Shown in pieces: positions 1 to 9,622 of a stretch of DNA of 64,000 nt; position 1 is the first letter of the stretch, and each line of letters begins with the position of its first letter. Under the pieces are notes generated by a model. The model was not told the origin of the DNA. It saw only the letters and a list, made by a program, of their open reading frames with translations, and did no database searches. This DNA comes from Sphaerisporangium album (GTDB taxonomy: Bacteria > Actinomycetota > Actinomycetes > Streptosporangiales > Streptosporangiaceae): positions 63,866 through 127,865 of the forward strand of contig NZ_QOIL01000024.1 in the NCBI RefSeq assembly GCF_003323745.1, in the 5' to 3' direction. The position numbers and the translations under genes are program-made.

Positions 1-95
1 CAAGGGGGGTGCCGCCCGTCCGTTGCCGGTGCGCCGAGCCAGGACATATCCACCACGAGCAATCGGTTTTCCAGACGACGGGAACGACGAAAAGC

Positions 96-1214
96 ATGAC
101 TCAGGTAGAAATCGGGCGTGGCAAGAGCGGGCGCCGGGGCTACGCGCTGGACGAGATCGGCATCGTGCCCTCGCGGCGCACCCGTGACCCCGAGGAGGTC
201 TCGATCTCCTGGCAGATCGACGCCTACCGCTTCGACCTGCCCGTCGTGGTGAGCCCGATGGACAGCGTGGTCTCGCCGAAGACGGCGATCGAGATCGGGC
301 GGCTCGGCGGCCTCGCCGTGCTCGACCTGGAAGGGCTCTGGACCCGCTACGAGGACCCCTCGTCGCTGCTGTCGGAGGTCGCCGAGCTGCGCGGGGAGGC
401 CGCGACCAAGCGCCTCCAGGAGATCTACTCCGCGCCGATCAGCGACGAGCTCATCGGCCGCCGCATCGAGGAGATCAGGTCCGCCGGCGTGACCACCGCC
501 GCCCGGCTGTCCCCGCAGCGCACCGCGCAGCACTACAAGGCCGTGATCGACGCCGGGGCCGACATCTTCGTCATCCGCGGCACCACGGTCTCGGCCGAGC
601 ACGTCTCCGGCCGCGCCGAGCCGCTGAACCTCAAGCAGTTCATCTACGAGCTGGACGTCCCGGTGATCGTCGGCGGCTGCGCCACCTACACCGCCGCCCT
701 CCACCTCATGCGCACCGGCGCGGCGGGCGTGCTCGTGGGCTTCGGCGGCGGCTCGGGCCACACCACCCGCACGGTGCTGGGCGTGGCCGTCCCGATGGCC
801 ACGGCGATCGGCGACGTCGCGGCCGCGCGCCGCGACTACCTGGACGAGTCGGGCGGCCGGTACGTCCACGTCATCGCCGACGGCGGCATGACCAGCTCCG
901 GCGACATCGCCAAGGCGATCGCCTGCGGGTCCGACGCGGTCATGGTGGGCTCCCCGCTCGCCCGGGCGGCCGAGGCCCCGGGCCGGGGGCACCACTGGGG
1001 CTCGGAGGCGCACCACGGCGAGTTGCCGCGCGGCGCCCGCGTGGAGGTCGGCACCATCGGCACGATGGCGCAGATCCTGCACGGCCCGTCCAGCGTCGCC
1101 GACGGCTCGATGAACCTGATGGGCGCCCTGCGCCGCACGATGGCCACGGCGGGCTACTCCGACCTGAAGGAGTTCCAGCGCGTCGAGGTCGTCGTCGCCC
1201 CGCACCCCCACTGA
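96..1214 (+). CDS. guaB3: GuaB3 family IMP dehydrogenase-related protein
   Basis: A 372-aa TIM-barrel protein of the IMPDH/GMP reductase superfamily acting in cytoplasmic purine-nucleotide interconversion. It has the family's phosphate-binding stretch (IADGGMTSSGDIAKAI) and the loop after GVLVGFGGGS, but no CBS pair, which explains why it is shorter than the roughly 490-aa GuaB. The ATG at 96 is chosen because homologues begin near TQVEIGRGK; the frame is open upstream to position 9 without similarity. At the loop position where IMPDH and GMP reductase carry the nucleophilic Cys (S-I-C-T-T-R) this protein reads S-G-H-T-T-R, with His222 in place of Cys. From family knowledge, actinobacterial GuaB3 is often the second copy beside guaB and its reaction is debated (cyanobacterial GuaB3 has been reported as a GMP reductase). 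guaA lies 6.7 kb downstream. Confidence 0.9.
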   Translation: MTQVEIGRGKSGRRGYALDEIGIVPSRRTRDPEEVSISWQIDAYRFDLPVVVSPMDSVVSPKTAIEIGRLGGLAVLDLEGLWTRYEDPSSLLSEVAELRGEAATKRLQEIYSAPISDELIGRRIEEIRSAGVTTAARLSPQRTAQHYKAVIDAGADIFVIRGTTVSAEHVSGRAEPLNLKQFIYELDVPVIVGGCATYTAALHLMRTGAAGVLVGFGGGSGHTTRTVLGVAVPMATAIGDVAAARRDYLDESGGRYVHVIADGGMTSSGDIAKAIACGSDAVMVGSPLARAAEAPGRGHHWGSEAHHGELPRGARVEVGTIGTMAQILHGPSSVADGSMNLMGALRRTMATAGYSDLKEFQRVEVVVAPHPH

Positions 1215-1261
1215 CCTTCTTCGGCCCCAGGCCCCGCCGCACAGGGGCCTGGGGGAGCCGG

Positions 1262-2389
1262 TCAGCCGAGCCAGGCGCCCCGGCGCATCACGGAGTGGAC
1301 GGTCAGGTCGTCGTCGAGGACGACCAGGTCGGCGTCCTTGCCCACGGCGATGGAGCCGACGCGGTCGTCCACGCCGAGGACGCGCGCGGGCGTCAGTGAG
1401 GCCATGACGGACGCCTCGGCGATCGGCAGGCCGACCCGCTCGACGGTGCGCCGGAAGGCGACGTCCATGGTCAGCGTGCTGCCCGCGATGGCCCCGCCCT
1501 CGACCAGGCGCGCGGTGCCGCCGGAGACCTCGACCTCCATGGAGCCGAGCCGGTAGACACCGTCGCCCATGCCGGTGGCCCCCATGGCGTCGGTGATCAG
1601 CGCGGTGCGGCCGGTGCCCGCGACGCCGTGCGCGAGCCCCACCATCGCGGGGTGCACGTGCACGCCGTCGTTGATCAGCTCGACCGTGACCCGCTCGTCC
1701 TGGAGCAGCGCCGCCATCGGCCCGGGGTCGCGGTGGTGGAGCGGGGGCAGCGCGTTGTAGAGGTGGGTGGCGACGGTGCAGCCCGCGTCGATCGCCGCGC
1801 GCGCCTGGTCGTAGGTCGAGTCGCTGTGCCCGAGCGCGGCGATCACGCCTTCCGACACGGCCGCGCGGACGGTGTCGAGCCCGCCGGGCAGCTCGGGGGC
1901 GAGGGTGAGCATGCGCACGTGGCCGCGCCCGGCCTTGAGCAGGTCCGCCAGCTCCGCCGTGGAGGGGTCGCGCAGCAGCGCGGGGTTGTGCGCCCCGCAG
2001 CGGGACCGGGCGATGTAGGGCCCCTCGAAGTGGATGCCGGCCAGCAGCCCGTCGTCGCACAGGTCGGCGAGGGCGGAGGTCGCGCGGGCGAGGTCCGGCA
2101 GCGCGGCGGTGACCAGGCTCGCCATGATGGTCGTCGTGCCGTGCCGGGCGTGGAAGGCGGCGATCCGCCGAGCCTCCTCCTGGTCGCCCGAGGGGAAGGA
2201 ACCCCCGGCCCCGCCGTGGGTGTGGATGTCGACGAAGCCGGGGACGACGTGCCGTCCGGCGAGGCTGTGCCCGTCGCGAGGGGCCCGCCCGTGCCCGATG
2301 TGGGTGAAGCGGCCGTCCTCGATGGTGATCCAGCCCTCGTGCACGCCGCCGGGGGTGACGACGCGGGCGTCGGCGAGTGTGATGCTCAT
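1262..2389 (-). CDS. nagA: N-acetylglucosamine-6-phosphate deacetylase
   Basis: A 375-aa amidohydrolase that removes acetate from GlcNAc-6-phosphate, feeding amino sugars from chitin or peptidoglycan turnover into glycolysis. The metal-site residues are all visible: H56 and H58 in VDIHTHGG, E122 in HFEGPY, H188 in LGHSDS, H209 in ATHLYNA, and the catalytic D267 in LITDAMGATG. Length is normal for NagA. The ATG at 2389 is the first start and matches family N-termini. It is divergent from a DeoR-family regulator gene with a 236-base shared upstream region, suggesting control by that regulator. No nagB or PTS gene follows, so it stands alone. Confidence 0.95.
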   Translation of the reverse strand: MSITLADARVVTPGGVHEGWITIEDGRFTHIGHGRAPRDGHSLAGRHVVPGFVDIHTHGGAGGSFPSGDQEEARRIAAFHARHGTTTIMASLVTAALPDLARATSALADLCDDGLLAGIHFEGPYIARSRCGAHNPALLRDPSTAELADLLKAGRGHVRMLTLAPELPGGLDTVRAAVSEGVIAALGHSDSTYDQARAAIDAGCTVATHLYNALPPLHHRDPGPMAALLQDERVTVELINDGVHVHPAMVGLAHGVAGTGRTALITDAMGATGMGDGVYRLGSMEVEVSGGTARLVEGGAIAGSTLTMDVAFRRTVERVGLPIAEASVMASLTPARVLGVDDRVGSIAVGKDADLVVLDDDLTVHSVMRRGAWLG

Positions 2390-2523
2390 GAGGACAGGAT
2401 CACAGATCGGTTCAGGTGGAGCGGACGGCCGGGGTCCGGTCCGCGGGCGTGCGCGCGGGCCACGGCGACCCCCTCCATCTCGGACGCGGTGTGCCCTGCC
2501 ACGCGACCTCCTGGATTGCCGGG

Positions 2524-2562
2524 TTCTGCATTTTGTATAGCATTATCGAGCAGAATTGTGCA
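2524..2562. promoter_or_regulatory. candidate operator between nagA and deoR-family gene
   Basis: This is an AT-rich patch within an otherwise very GC-rich divergent intergenic region. It contains an inverted repeat TTCTGC (2524-2529) and GCAGAA (2550-2555), partly overlapped by CTGCA (2526-2530) and TGCAG (2558-2562). DeoR/GlpR-type regulators commonly bind paired or inverted elements in the shared promoter of their own gene and a divergent target. Assignment is by position and symmetry only; the arms are short and chance occurrence is possible. Confidence 0.35.
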
Positions 2563-2625
2563 GTGCCAGACCGAGCGGCCACCGGCGCGGTGAGAGGCGG
2601 CGTTCATGTGCCACGCTTTGTGCCC

Positions 2626-3396
2626 ATGAGCCGGTATGAACGCTGGAACGCCCTCCTGGAGCTTCTCGCTCACCAGGGGCGGCTGACGGTCGAGGAGGCC
2701 GCCGAGACGCTCGACGTGTCCACGGCGACGATCCGGCGCGACTTCGACGAGCTCGCCCAGCAGCAGATGCTCATGCGCACCCGTGGCGGCGCCGTCGCGC
2801 AGAGCGTCAGCTACGACCTCCCGCTGCGCTACAAGACGGCCAGGCACGCGGGGGAGAAACAGCGCATCGCCGAGGCGGCGGCCGAGCTGGTGCCGTCCGG
2901 CGGCGTCGTCGGCCTGAACGGCGGCACCACGACCTCCGAGGTCGCGAGGACGCTGGCCGCGCGCGCCGACCCGGGCGCCCGGCTCACGGTGGTGACCAAC
3001 GCCCTCAACATCGCGGCCGAGCTGACCGTGCGGCAGAACGTCAAGCTGGTCGTGACGGGCGGCGTGGCGCGGCCGCAGTCGTACGAGCTGATCGGCCCGC
3101 TGTCGTCGGGGGTGCTGGAGCAGGTGACGCTGGACATCGCCTTCCTCGGGGTGGACGGCATCGACGCCGAGGCCGGCGCCTTCGCCCACCACGAGGGCGA
3201 GGCCAGCGTGAACAACCTGCTGATCGGCCGGGCGGCGCGCGTCGTGGCCGTCGCCGACGCCTCCAAGATCGGCCGCCGGGCCTTCGCCAAGATCTGCGGC
3301 ATCGACCGCATCCACACGCTGATCACCGACGCCGGGCTCTCGGACGCCGCGGCGGGCGCGTTCGGCGACCGGGGCGTCCAGGTGCTCCGGGTGTGA
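2626..3396 (+). CDS. DeoR/GlpR family transcriptional regulator
   Basis: A 256-aa repressor-type protein. Residues 1-60 form the DeoR winged helix-turn-helix (GRLTVEEAAETLDVSTATIR then RRDFDEL), followed by a sugar-phosphate-sensing DeoRC domain with the phosphate-binding LNGGTTTSEVA motif and VVADASKIG near the end. The ATG at 2626 is used because the helix-turn-helix begins just after it; earlier in-frame codons code unrelated sequence. Position suggests it controls divergent nagA and possibly glpD, the next gene on its own strand. Effectors in this family are sugar phosphates; whether this one senses an amino-sugar phosphate or glycerol-3-phosphate cannot be told from sequence. Confidence 0.9.
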   Translation: MSRYERWNALLELLAHQGRLTVEEAAETLDVSTATIRRDFDELAQQQMLMRTRGGAVAQSVSYDLPLRYKTARHAGEKQRIAEAAAELVPSGGVVGLNGGTTTSEVARTLAARADPGARLTVVTNALNIAAELTVRQNVKLVVTGGVARPQSYELIGPLSSGVLEQVTLDIAFLGVDGIDAEAGAFAHHEGEASVNNLLIGRAARVVAVADASKIGRRAFAKICGIDRIHTLITDAGLSDAAAGAFGDRGVQVLRV

Positions 3397-3662
3397 TCGG
3401 GGCGTGATCCGGGCGCGAGAGGTGCAATCCCGTTCCTTCTGGGGAGGAAGAGAATCTTCCACGAGAAGGTCTTGGGCGAAAGATCTACCCGATGCCCGGG
3501 ATGCCCGGCCGGGTGACCTCTCGTTATCGAGGAGACAGGCATTCCGGCGGCGCATGCCCGCGAGAAGGGCCGCGCCCGCCGGGGCCCGCAAGGGTATGCA
3601 GGTATCTACTCACGGGTAGAAATGGGACGCAGGCGCGACGGCCGCACCCCAGGGGGAGCGCG

Positions 3663-5540
3663 ATGAACAGCCAAGACGGTGCGAGGGAACGGGCGGCGCA
3701 GGAGGGTGGTGCGGGCGCGCGGGCCGGACTCGGCGAACACGGCGAAACGGATGGCGTGGCGCCCCGCGCGGGCGCCGATCTCCTGGGCAGGGAGGGCGGC
3801 GGGACGCACTCCGCCCGGCTCGGCCCCGCGGACAGATCGGCCGCCCTGGCCCACATGGCCGACCCCGCGCACGAGCTGGACGTCATCGTGGTCGGCGGCG
3901 GCGTGGTCGGGTCCGGCGTCGCGCTGGACGCCGTCACGCGCGGGCTGTCGGTGGGCCTGGTCGAGGCGCGCGATTTCGCGTCCGGCACGTCCTCGCGCTC
4001 GTCCAAGCTGATCCACGGCGGGCTGCGCTACCTCGAACAGCTCAACTTCGACCTCGTGCGCGAGGCGCTGCAGGAGCGGGCGCTGCTGCTCCAGCGGATC
4101 GCCCCCCACCTGGTGCGCCCGGTGCCGTTCCTGTTCCCGCTCACCCACCACGTGTGGGAGCGGCCGTACGTCGGCGCGGGCCTGACCATGTACGACACGC
4201 TGGGCTTCTCGACCGGCCTGACCCGGGGCATGCCCGGCCATCGCCACCTGTCGCGCCGCCGCGCCCGGCGGCTGGCCCCGGCGCTGCGCAAGTCCGCGCT
4301 CACCGGCGCGGTGCAGTACTGGGACGCCCAGGTGGACGACGCGCGCTACGTGACGACGATGCTGCGCACGGCCGCCGCCTACGGGGCGCACGTCGCCTCG
4401 CGCACCCAGGTCGTCGGGTTCCTGCGCGAGGGCGAGCGGGTAACGGGCGTGCGGGTGCGCGACCTTGAGAGCACCGCCGAGTTCGACATCCGCGCCCGCC
4501 AGGTCGTCAACGCGACCGGGGTGTGGACCGACGAGATCCAGGAGATGGTGGGCGGGCGCGGGCAGATCCACGTGCGCGCGTCCAAGGGCGTCCACCTGGT
4601 GGTGCCGCGCGACCGGATCCAGTCGCTCACCGGAATCATCCTTCGCACCGAGAAATCGGTGCTTTTCGTGATCCCGTGGGGCCGCCACTGGATCGTCGGG
4701 ACCACCGACACGCACTGGTCCCTCGACAAGGCCCACCCGGCCGCCTCCCGCCAGGACATCGACTACGTGCTCGACCACGTCAACGCCGTCCTGTCGGTGC
4801 CGCTCACCCGCGACGACGTCGAGGGCGTGTACGCGGGCCTGCGCCCCCTGCTCGCCGGGGAGTCGGAGGAGACGTCCAAGCTGTCGCGCGAGCACGTCGT
4901 CACCCACCCCGTGCCAGGGCTGGTCATGATCGCCGGCGGGAAGTACACGACGTACCGCGTCATGGCCAAGGACGCGGTGGACGCGGTCGCGCACGGCCTC
5001 GACCAGCGCGTGCCCCCGTCCTGCACGGACAGGGTGCCGCTGGTGGGCGGCGAGGGCTACCAGGCGCTGTGGAACCAGCGGCACCGGCTGGCGCGCTCCT
5101 CCGGCCTGCACGTCGCCCGCATCGAGCACCTGCTCCAGAGGTTCGGGTCGCTGATCGACGAGGTGCTCGCGCTGATCGAGCGCGACCCGTCGCTGGCCCG
5201 CCCGCTGGCCGGGGCCGACGACTACCTCAGGGCCGAGGTCGTCTACGCGGCCACCCACGAGGGCGCCCGCCACCTCAACGACGTGCTCACCCGCCGCACC
5301 CGCATCTCGATCGAGACCTTCCACCGCGGCACAGCCGTCGCCCAGGAGGCCGCCGAGCTGATGGCCGGGCCGCTCGGGTGGGACGCCGAGCAGGTCAAGC
5401 GCGAGGTCGAGTACTACACCAAGCGGGTCGAGGCCGAGCGGCTGTCCCAGGAGCAGGACACCGACCAGGAGGCCGACGCGATCCGCCTCGGCGCCCCGGA
5501 GATCGTCCCGGTGGGCGAGCCGGACGCCAAGAAGGTCTGA
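3663..5540 (+). CDS. glpD: aerobic glycerol-3-phosphate dehydrogenase
   Basis: A 625-aa FAD-dependent, membrane-associated enzyme oxidising sn-glycerol-3-phosphate to dihydroxyacetone phosphate and passing electrons to the quinone pool. The Rossmann FAD motif is at residues 76-90 (IVVGGGVVGSGVALD). Family signatures ASGTSSRSSKLIHGGLRYLE and GGKYTTYRVMAKDA are intact, and the C-terminal DAO_C domain is complete. The chosen ATG at 3663 follows AGGGGGAG. It gives about 50 residues of Gly/Ala-rich N-terminal extension before the conserved start of related proteins (near RLGPADRSAALAHMA), so a later start is possible but no good codon is seen there. It is preceded by a 266-base region after the DeoR gene and followed by a strong hairpin. 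Confidence 0.93.
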   Translation: MNSQDGARERAAQEGGAGARAGLGEHGETDGVAPRAGADLLGREGGGTHSARLGPADRSAALAHMADPAHELDVIVVGGGVVGSGVALDAVTRGLSVGLVEARDFASGTSSRSSKLIHGGLRYLEQLNFDLVREALQERALLLQRIAPHLVRPVPFLFPLTHHVWERPYVGAGLTMYDTLGFSTGLTRGMPGHRHLSRRRARRLAPALRKSALTGAVQYWDAQVDDARYVTTMLRTAAAYGAHVASRTQVVGFLREGERVTGVRVRDLESTAEFDIRARQVVNATGVWTDEIQEMVGGRGQIHVRASKGVHLVVPRDRIQSLTGIILRTEKSVLFVIPWGRHWIVGTTDTHWSLDKAHPAASRQDIDYVLDHVNAVLSVPLTRDDVEGVYAGLRPLLAGESEETSKLSREHVVTHPVPGLVMIAGGKYTTYRVMAKDAVDAVAHGLDQRVPPSCTDRVPLVGGEGYQALWNQRHRLARSSGLHVARIEHLLQRFGSLIDEVLALIERDPSLARPLAGADDYLRAEVVYAATHEGARHLNDVLTRRTRISIETFHRGTAVAQEAAELMAGPLGWDAEQVKREVEYYTKRVEAERLSQEQDTDQEADAIRLGAPEIVPVGEPDAKKV

Positions 5541-5558
5541 TCCGGAGCGATCTGCCGT

Positions 5559-5607
5559 CCGGCCGCACGGCCGGGTCCCGTCACGGGGACCCATGCCGTG
5601 CGGCCGG
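5559..5607. terminator. bidirectional rho-independent-type hairpin
   Basis: There is a perfect 13-bp stem, CCGGCCGCACGGC (5559-5571) paired with GCCGTGCGGCCGG (5595-5607). It encloses a second stem GGGTCCC (5573-5579) / GGGACCC (5586-5592). It lies between the convergent ends of glpD and the beta-propeller gene, so it can serve both strands. As is usual in very GC-rich actinomycetes, there is no U-tract. Confidence 0.8.
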
Positions 5608-5660
5608 GGCACTCCGGGCCGTACTGCGCGATACGGCCCGGAAGCGTGTGAGGCGGCGCG

Positions 5661-7847
5661 TCACACCTCGAAGGGGATCCAGCCCTGGTCGGCCAGCGTG
5701 GTGGCGCTGCTGGCCTTCATGCCCGTGTCGGAGACGGTCCACAGCGTGTCCCCGATGATCAGGCAACGACGGATCGCCGTGTCGAACTGGATGGGCTCGT
5801 CCGTCCTGGCCTGCTTCGGGTGCGTGACGAGCCCGGCCTTCGTGATGGCCCCGTCGCCGACCTTCAGCACCATAGCGGCCATCTCGGCCTTCGAGGGATC
5901 AGGCCCGCCCCAGCTGTTGACCGGCACGACGGCCAGGCCGGACTCCGGCCAGTACAGGAAGGCGTGCGGGTCCCATTCCGCCTCGGACCCGGAGTCCTTC
6001 TGGTGGAACTGCGACAGACGCGCCGGTTTGGCCGGGTCGCTGACGTCGAACAGCGAGACCTGCATGCCGAGCGTCCTGCCCTGCTCGCTGGCCTCCTGGC
6101 CGATGCCGAGCAACCGCCCCTCGCCCGCCGGGTGCAGGTAGGCCGAGTAGCCGGTGATCTTGAGCTCGCCGGTGACCTTGGGGTTCGCCGGGTCGCGCAG
6201 GTCCAGCGTGTACAGCGGGTCGACCTGCCGGAACGTCACGACGTAGCCCACGGGGCCGATGAAGCGCACCGAGTAGATCCGCTCGCCCTTGCCAAGGCCG
6301 GTGACCTCGCCCACCTTGGCCAGCGTGTCCGCCTTCAGGACGTACACGCCGCTGGAGCCGCGGGAGGGGTTCGCCCCCACCACGGCGTCGGAGGTGGTGG
6401 CGACCCGCAGGTTCCCGTCGAAGTCCGACAGGGAGTACTGGTTGAGCAGGCGGCCGGGGACCACGCCGGAGGCGACGTACCGGGGCGCGCCCGCGCCGCC
6501 GATGTCGAACCGGTGGATCTCGGTCTGCTCGGGCGGCTCGGCCTGGGCCGTCGGGCCCGGGGTGGTCGCCGTCGGGGACGCGGGGGCGGACGTCGTCGGG
6601 GGAGTGCCCGAGGGCGAGGCAGTCGGCTCGGGGAGCAGGGAGGGCATCGACGGGTCGTTGCTCGGCTCGATCTTCTCCGCGGGCGGCGTGGTGGCCGGGT
6701 CGCGCGGGGCGACGGCCGTCGGCGCCGTCTCCGGGGCCGCCGCGCCGGGGGAGACCGCCGCGCTCGGCGTGGTCTCTGGGGCGGTCGTGGTGTCCGGGAC
6801 GGGCCCCGTGTCCTCGATCATCCTGCGGGGGAACCACCAGCGCGGGTTGCTGGTGACGTACAGGCTGGTGGGCGTCGCGTAGACCGTGTCGCCGTCGGCG
6901 GCCACCGCGATCGGGTCGTCGGAGGTGAGCCCGGCCTCCAGGTCGAGGGTGTGCACGGTCAGCACGGAGGTGCCGGTGTAGTCGGCCGGGTGGCTGATCG
7001 CCTCGCACTTCAGCTTCTCGGTGCGGGCGGGCTGGCCGGCGACGCCGACCTCGTAGCTCGGCAGCCACGCCTCGATGGGCGCCTTGCGCACGATGTCCTG
7101 GTTACGCCGGGTCAGCTCGTCTTCCTTCTGGTCCGGGCGGGACTCGGGGAAGGCGATGTCGGGCTGCGACCTGACCACGAGGCGGACGGTCGAGCCGACC
7201 ATCCGGGCGTCCACGTGCGTGCCCTGCGGCGTGATCGACCCGAGGACCTTCAGCTCCTTCAGGTCGACCAGCATGTACTTGGGGCCGCTGGTGGCGGGCC
7301 GCTTCGCGACCGCGCCGAGCGGGATGACGTCGCCGCCGTTGAACATCACCAGCGCGCGGTCCCCGTGGACCAGCAGATCGCCGGGCGCCCAGGACTGCTC
7401 CTTCGGCACGAGCCGCAGCGTGCCGGTCACCTTCTTGGACGCGGCGTCCACCACGCGCAGCACGCCCTGCGCGTAGCTGATGATCCGGTTGCCGTCCGTC
7501 TTGACCATGTCGGGCTCGTCGACGCCCGCCTCGTGGACGTTGGTGGTGGAGTACGAGGGCGTGGCGGCCTTCTGGTCCGTCCTGGCCGCGCCGTCGGCGG
7601 CGTAGAAGATCATGTTGCCGCCGAAGCCCCACGGGCCGACGTTCTTCGCCGCGGCCTCGCGCAGGCCGTCCAGCATGTCGTCGCACCCGGTGTACGCGAC
7701 GAGCTTGATGTTCCCCAGCGCCACGGGCTCCTCGGCCGTTGGCTTGACGGGCCCGCCGCCGCTCGTGCAGGCCGTCACCACCAGGCCGCAGGCCAGCGCG
7801 ACGGCCGCTGCCGTACCGATCGAAGTCCTCATGCCCCTACGACGCAT
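5661..7847 (-). CDS. secreted beta-propeller lipoprotein (PF09826 type)
   Basis: A 728-aa exported protein. The N-terminus is a lipoprotein signal with lipobox V-T-A-C (Cys27), so it is probably anchored to the outer face of the membrane. The rest matches the actinobacterial 'beta-propeller domain-containing protein' family, distantly related to WD40, with repeated blade-like segments (for example DGNRIISYAQGVLRVVDA, VGYVVTFRQVDPLYTLDLRDP). A Pro/Thr/Ala-rich linker of about 90 residues interrupts the propeller near residues 350-440 (nucleotides about 6530-6800). Two starts are possible, ATG 7847 or ATG 7832; neither has a clear ribosome binding site. Function is unknown. It is convergent with glpD and divergent from guaA. 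Confidence 0.85.
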   Translation of the reverse strand: MRRRGMRTSIGTAAAVALACGLVVTACTSGGGPVKPTAEEPVALGNIKLVAYTGCDDMLDGLREAAAKNVGPWGFGGNMIFYAADGAARTDQKAATPSYSTTNVHEAGVDEPDMVKTDGNRIISYAQGVLRVVDAASKKVTGTLRLVPKEQSWAPGDLLVHGDRALVMFNGGDVIPLGAVAKRPATSGPKYMLVDLKELKVLGSITPQGTHVDARMVGSTVRLVVRSQPDIAFPESRPDQKEDELTRRNQDIVRKAPIEAWLPSYEVGVAGQPARTEKLKCEAISHPADYTGTSVLTVHTLDLEAGLTSDDPIAVAADGDTVYATPTSLYVTSNPRWWFPRRMIEDTGPVPDTTTAPETTPSAAVSPGAAAPETAPTAVAPRDPATTPPAEKIEPSNDPSMPSLLPEPTASPSGTPPTTSAPASPTATTPGPTAQAEPPEQTEIHRFDIGGAGAPRYVASGVVPGRLLNQYSLSDFDGNLRVATTSDAVVGANPSRGSSGVYVLKADTLAKVGEVTGLGKGERIYSVRFIGPVGYVVTFRQVDPLYTLDLRDPANPKVTGELKITGYSAYLHPAGEGRLLGIGQEASEQGRTLGMQVSLFDVSDPAKPARLSQFHQKDSGSEAEWDPHAFLYWPESGLAVVPVNSWGGPDPSKAEMAAMVLKVGDGAITKAGLVTHPKQARTDEPIQFDTAIRRCLIIGDTLWTVSDTGMKASSATTLADQGWIPFEV

Positions 7848-7962
7848 TCTGTGGTGACACGGTTCAGCGGACCGGCAGGCGACCGTAGATCACCGGCAGC
7901 GTTCGCATCGGCCGCCGTCGCTAGACTGTGAGGACCGCGGCGTCTTTTGGGGGGTCTTTTCG

Positions 7963-9513
7963 GTGTCTGAGTTCGACACGGTCCTGGTCGTCGACTTCGG
8001 CGCGCAGTACGCGCAGTTGATCGCGCGGCGGGTCCGTGAGTGCCACGTGTACTCCGAGATCGTCCCCTCGACGATGCCGGTGGACGAGATGCTCGCCAAG
8101 AACCCGAAGGCGATCATCCTGTCCGGCGGCCCCGCGTCGGTGTACGCCGAGGACGCCCCCGCCGCGCCGGAGGGCCTGTTCGACACCGGGGTGCCGACCT
8201 TCGGCATCTGCTACGGCTTCCAGGAGATGGCCCGGGTCCTCGGCGGGCAGGTCGCGCAGACCGGCATCGCCGAGTACGGCGGCACGCCGCTGACCGTCGC
8301 CCGCGAGGGCGTGCTGTTCGCCGGGCTGCCCTCGGCCCAGTCAGTGTGGATGTCCCACGGCGACAGCGTCGTCGCGGCCCCCGAGGGCTTCGAGGTCACC
8401 GCGTGGACGCCCGACACGCCCGTCGCGGCCATGGAGCACCGCGGCAAGGGGCTGTACGGCGTGCAGTTCCACCCCGAGGTGCTGCACTCCGAGCACGGCC
8501 AGGCCGTCATGAAGCACTTCCTGGACGCCGCCGGCTGCCGCCCGTCGTGGACCATGCTCAACATCGTCGAGGACGCCGTCGAGGCCGTCCGCGCGCAGAT
8601 CGGCCCCAAGGGGCGCGCCATCTGCGGCCTCTCGGGCGGGGTCGACTCCGCCGTGGCCGCCGCGATCGTCCAGCGCGCCATCGGAGCCCGGCTGACCTGC
8701 GTGTTCGTCGACCACGGGCTGCTGCGCAAGGGCGAGGCCGAGCAGGTCGAGCGTGACTTCGTCGCGGCGACCGGCGTGCGGCTGCGGGTCGTGGACGCCG
8801 AAGAGCGGTTCCTCAAGGCGCTGGCCGGGGTCTCGGACCCGGAAGAGAAGCGCAAGATCATCGGACGTGAGTTCATCCGCGTCTTCGAGGACGAGCAGCG
8901 CGCCATCCTCGCCGACGGGCCCGTCGACTTCCTGGTGCAGGGCACGCTCTACCCCGACGTGGTCGAGTCGGGCGGCGGCACGGGAACGGCCAACATCAAG
9001 TCCCACCACAACGTGGGCGGGCTCCCCGACGACCTGAAGTTCTCGCTGGTCGAGCCGCTGCGCACGCTGTTCAAGGACGAGGTCCGCCGCGCGGGCGAGG
9101 AGCTCGGCCTGCCGTCCGCCATGGTGTGGCGGCAGCCGTTCCCCGGCCCCGGGCTCGCCATCCGCATCGTCGGCGAGGTCACCCACGACCGCCTGGCCAT
9201 CCTGCGCGAGGCCGACGCGATCGCCCGCGAGGAGCTGTCCCGGGCCGGGCTCGACCGCGAGATCTGGCAGTGCCCGGTCGTGCTGCTGGCCGACGTCCGC
9301 TCGGTCGGCGTGCAGGGCGACGGCCGCACGTACGGCCACCCGGTCGTGCTGCGGCCGGTGACCAGCGAGGACGCGATGACGGCCGACTGGTCCCGCGTGC
9401 CGTACGACGTCCTGGCCCGCATCTCGACCCGCATCACCAACGAGGTCCGCGAGATCAACCGCGTGGTCCTGGACGTGACCAGCAAGCCCCCGGGCACCAT
9501 CGAGTGGGAGTGA
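7963..9513 (+). CDS. guaA: GMP synthase (glutamine-hydrolysing)
   Basis: A 516-aa enzyme aminating XMP to GMP with glutamine and ATP. It has an N-terminal class I glutamine amidotransferase (nucleophile Cys83 in GICYGF, His170 and Glu172 in QFHPEV), an ATP pyrophosphatase domain with SGGVDS at 224-229, and a C-terminal dimerisation domain ending in [12 protein letters not shown]. The GTG start at 7963 is supported by GGGGGG at 7949-7954, eight bases upstream, and by homologue N-termini. Full length, no irregularity. With guaB3 upstream it marks a purine locus common in actinomycetes. Confidence 0.98.
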   Translation: MSEFDTVLVVDFGAQYAQLIARRVRECHVYSEIVPSTMPVDEMLAKNPKAIILSGGPASVYAEDAPAAPEGLFDTGVPTFGICYGFQEMARVLGGQVAQTGIAEYGGTPLTVAREGVLFAGLPSAQSVWMSHGDSVVAAPEGFEVTAWTPDTPVAAMEHRGKGLYGVQFHPEVLHSEHGQAVMKHFLDAAGCRPSWTMLNIVEDAVEAVRAQIGPKGRAICGLSGGVDSAVAAAIVQRAIGARLTCVFVDHGLLRKGEAEQVERDFVAATGVRLRVVDAEERFLKALAGVSDPEEKRKIIGREFIRVFEDEQRAILADGPVDFLVQGTLYPDVVESGGGTGTANIKSHHNVGGLPDDLKFSLVEPLRTLFKDEVRRAGEELGLPSAMVWRQPFPGPGLAIRIVGEVTHDRLAILREADAIAREELSRAGLDREIWQCPVVLLADVRSVGVQGDGRTYGHPVVLRPVTSEDAMTADWSRVPYDVLARISTRITNEVREINRVVLDVTSKPPGTIEWE

Positions 9514-9622
9514 GCGGTTTCCGGGGGTCGCCCGGTCCCGGGTAGCCCGGGCCTGACCGCGTTCGGCCGGAAAACGCGATTAGACGCGTCTCACCGCGCC
9601 GTAGTCCGGTAAATTGCGGAAA

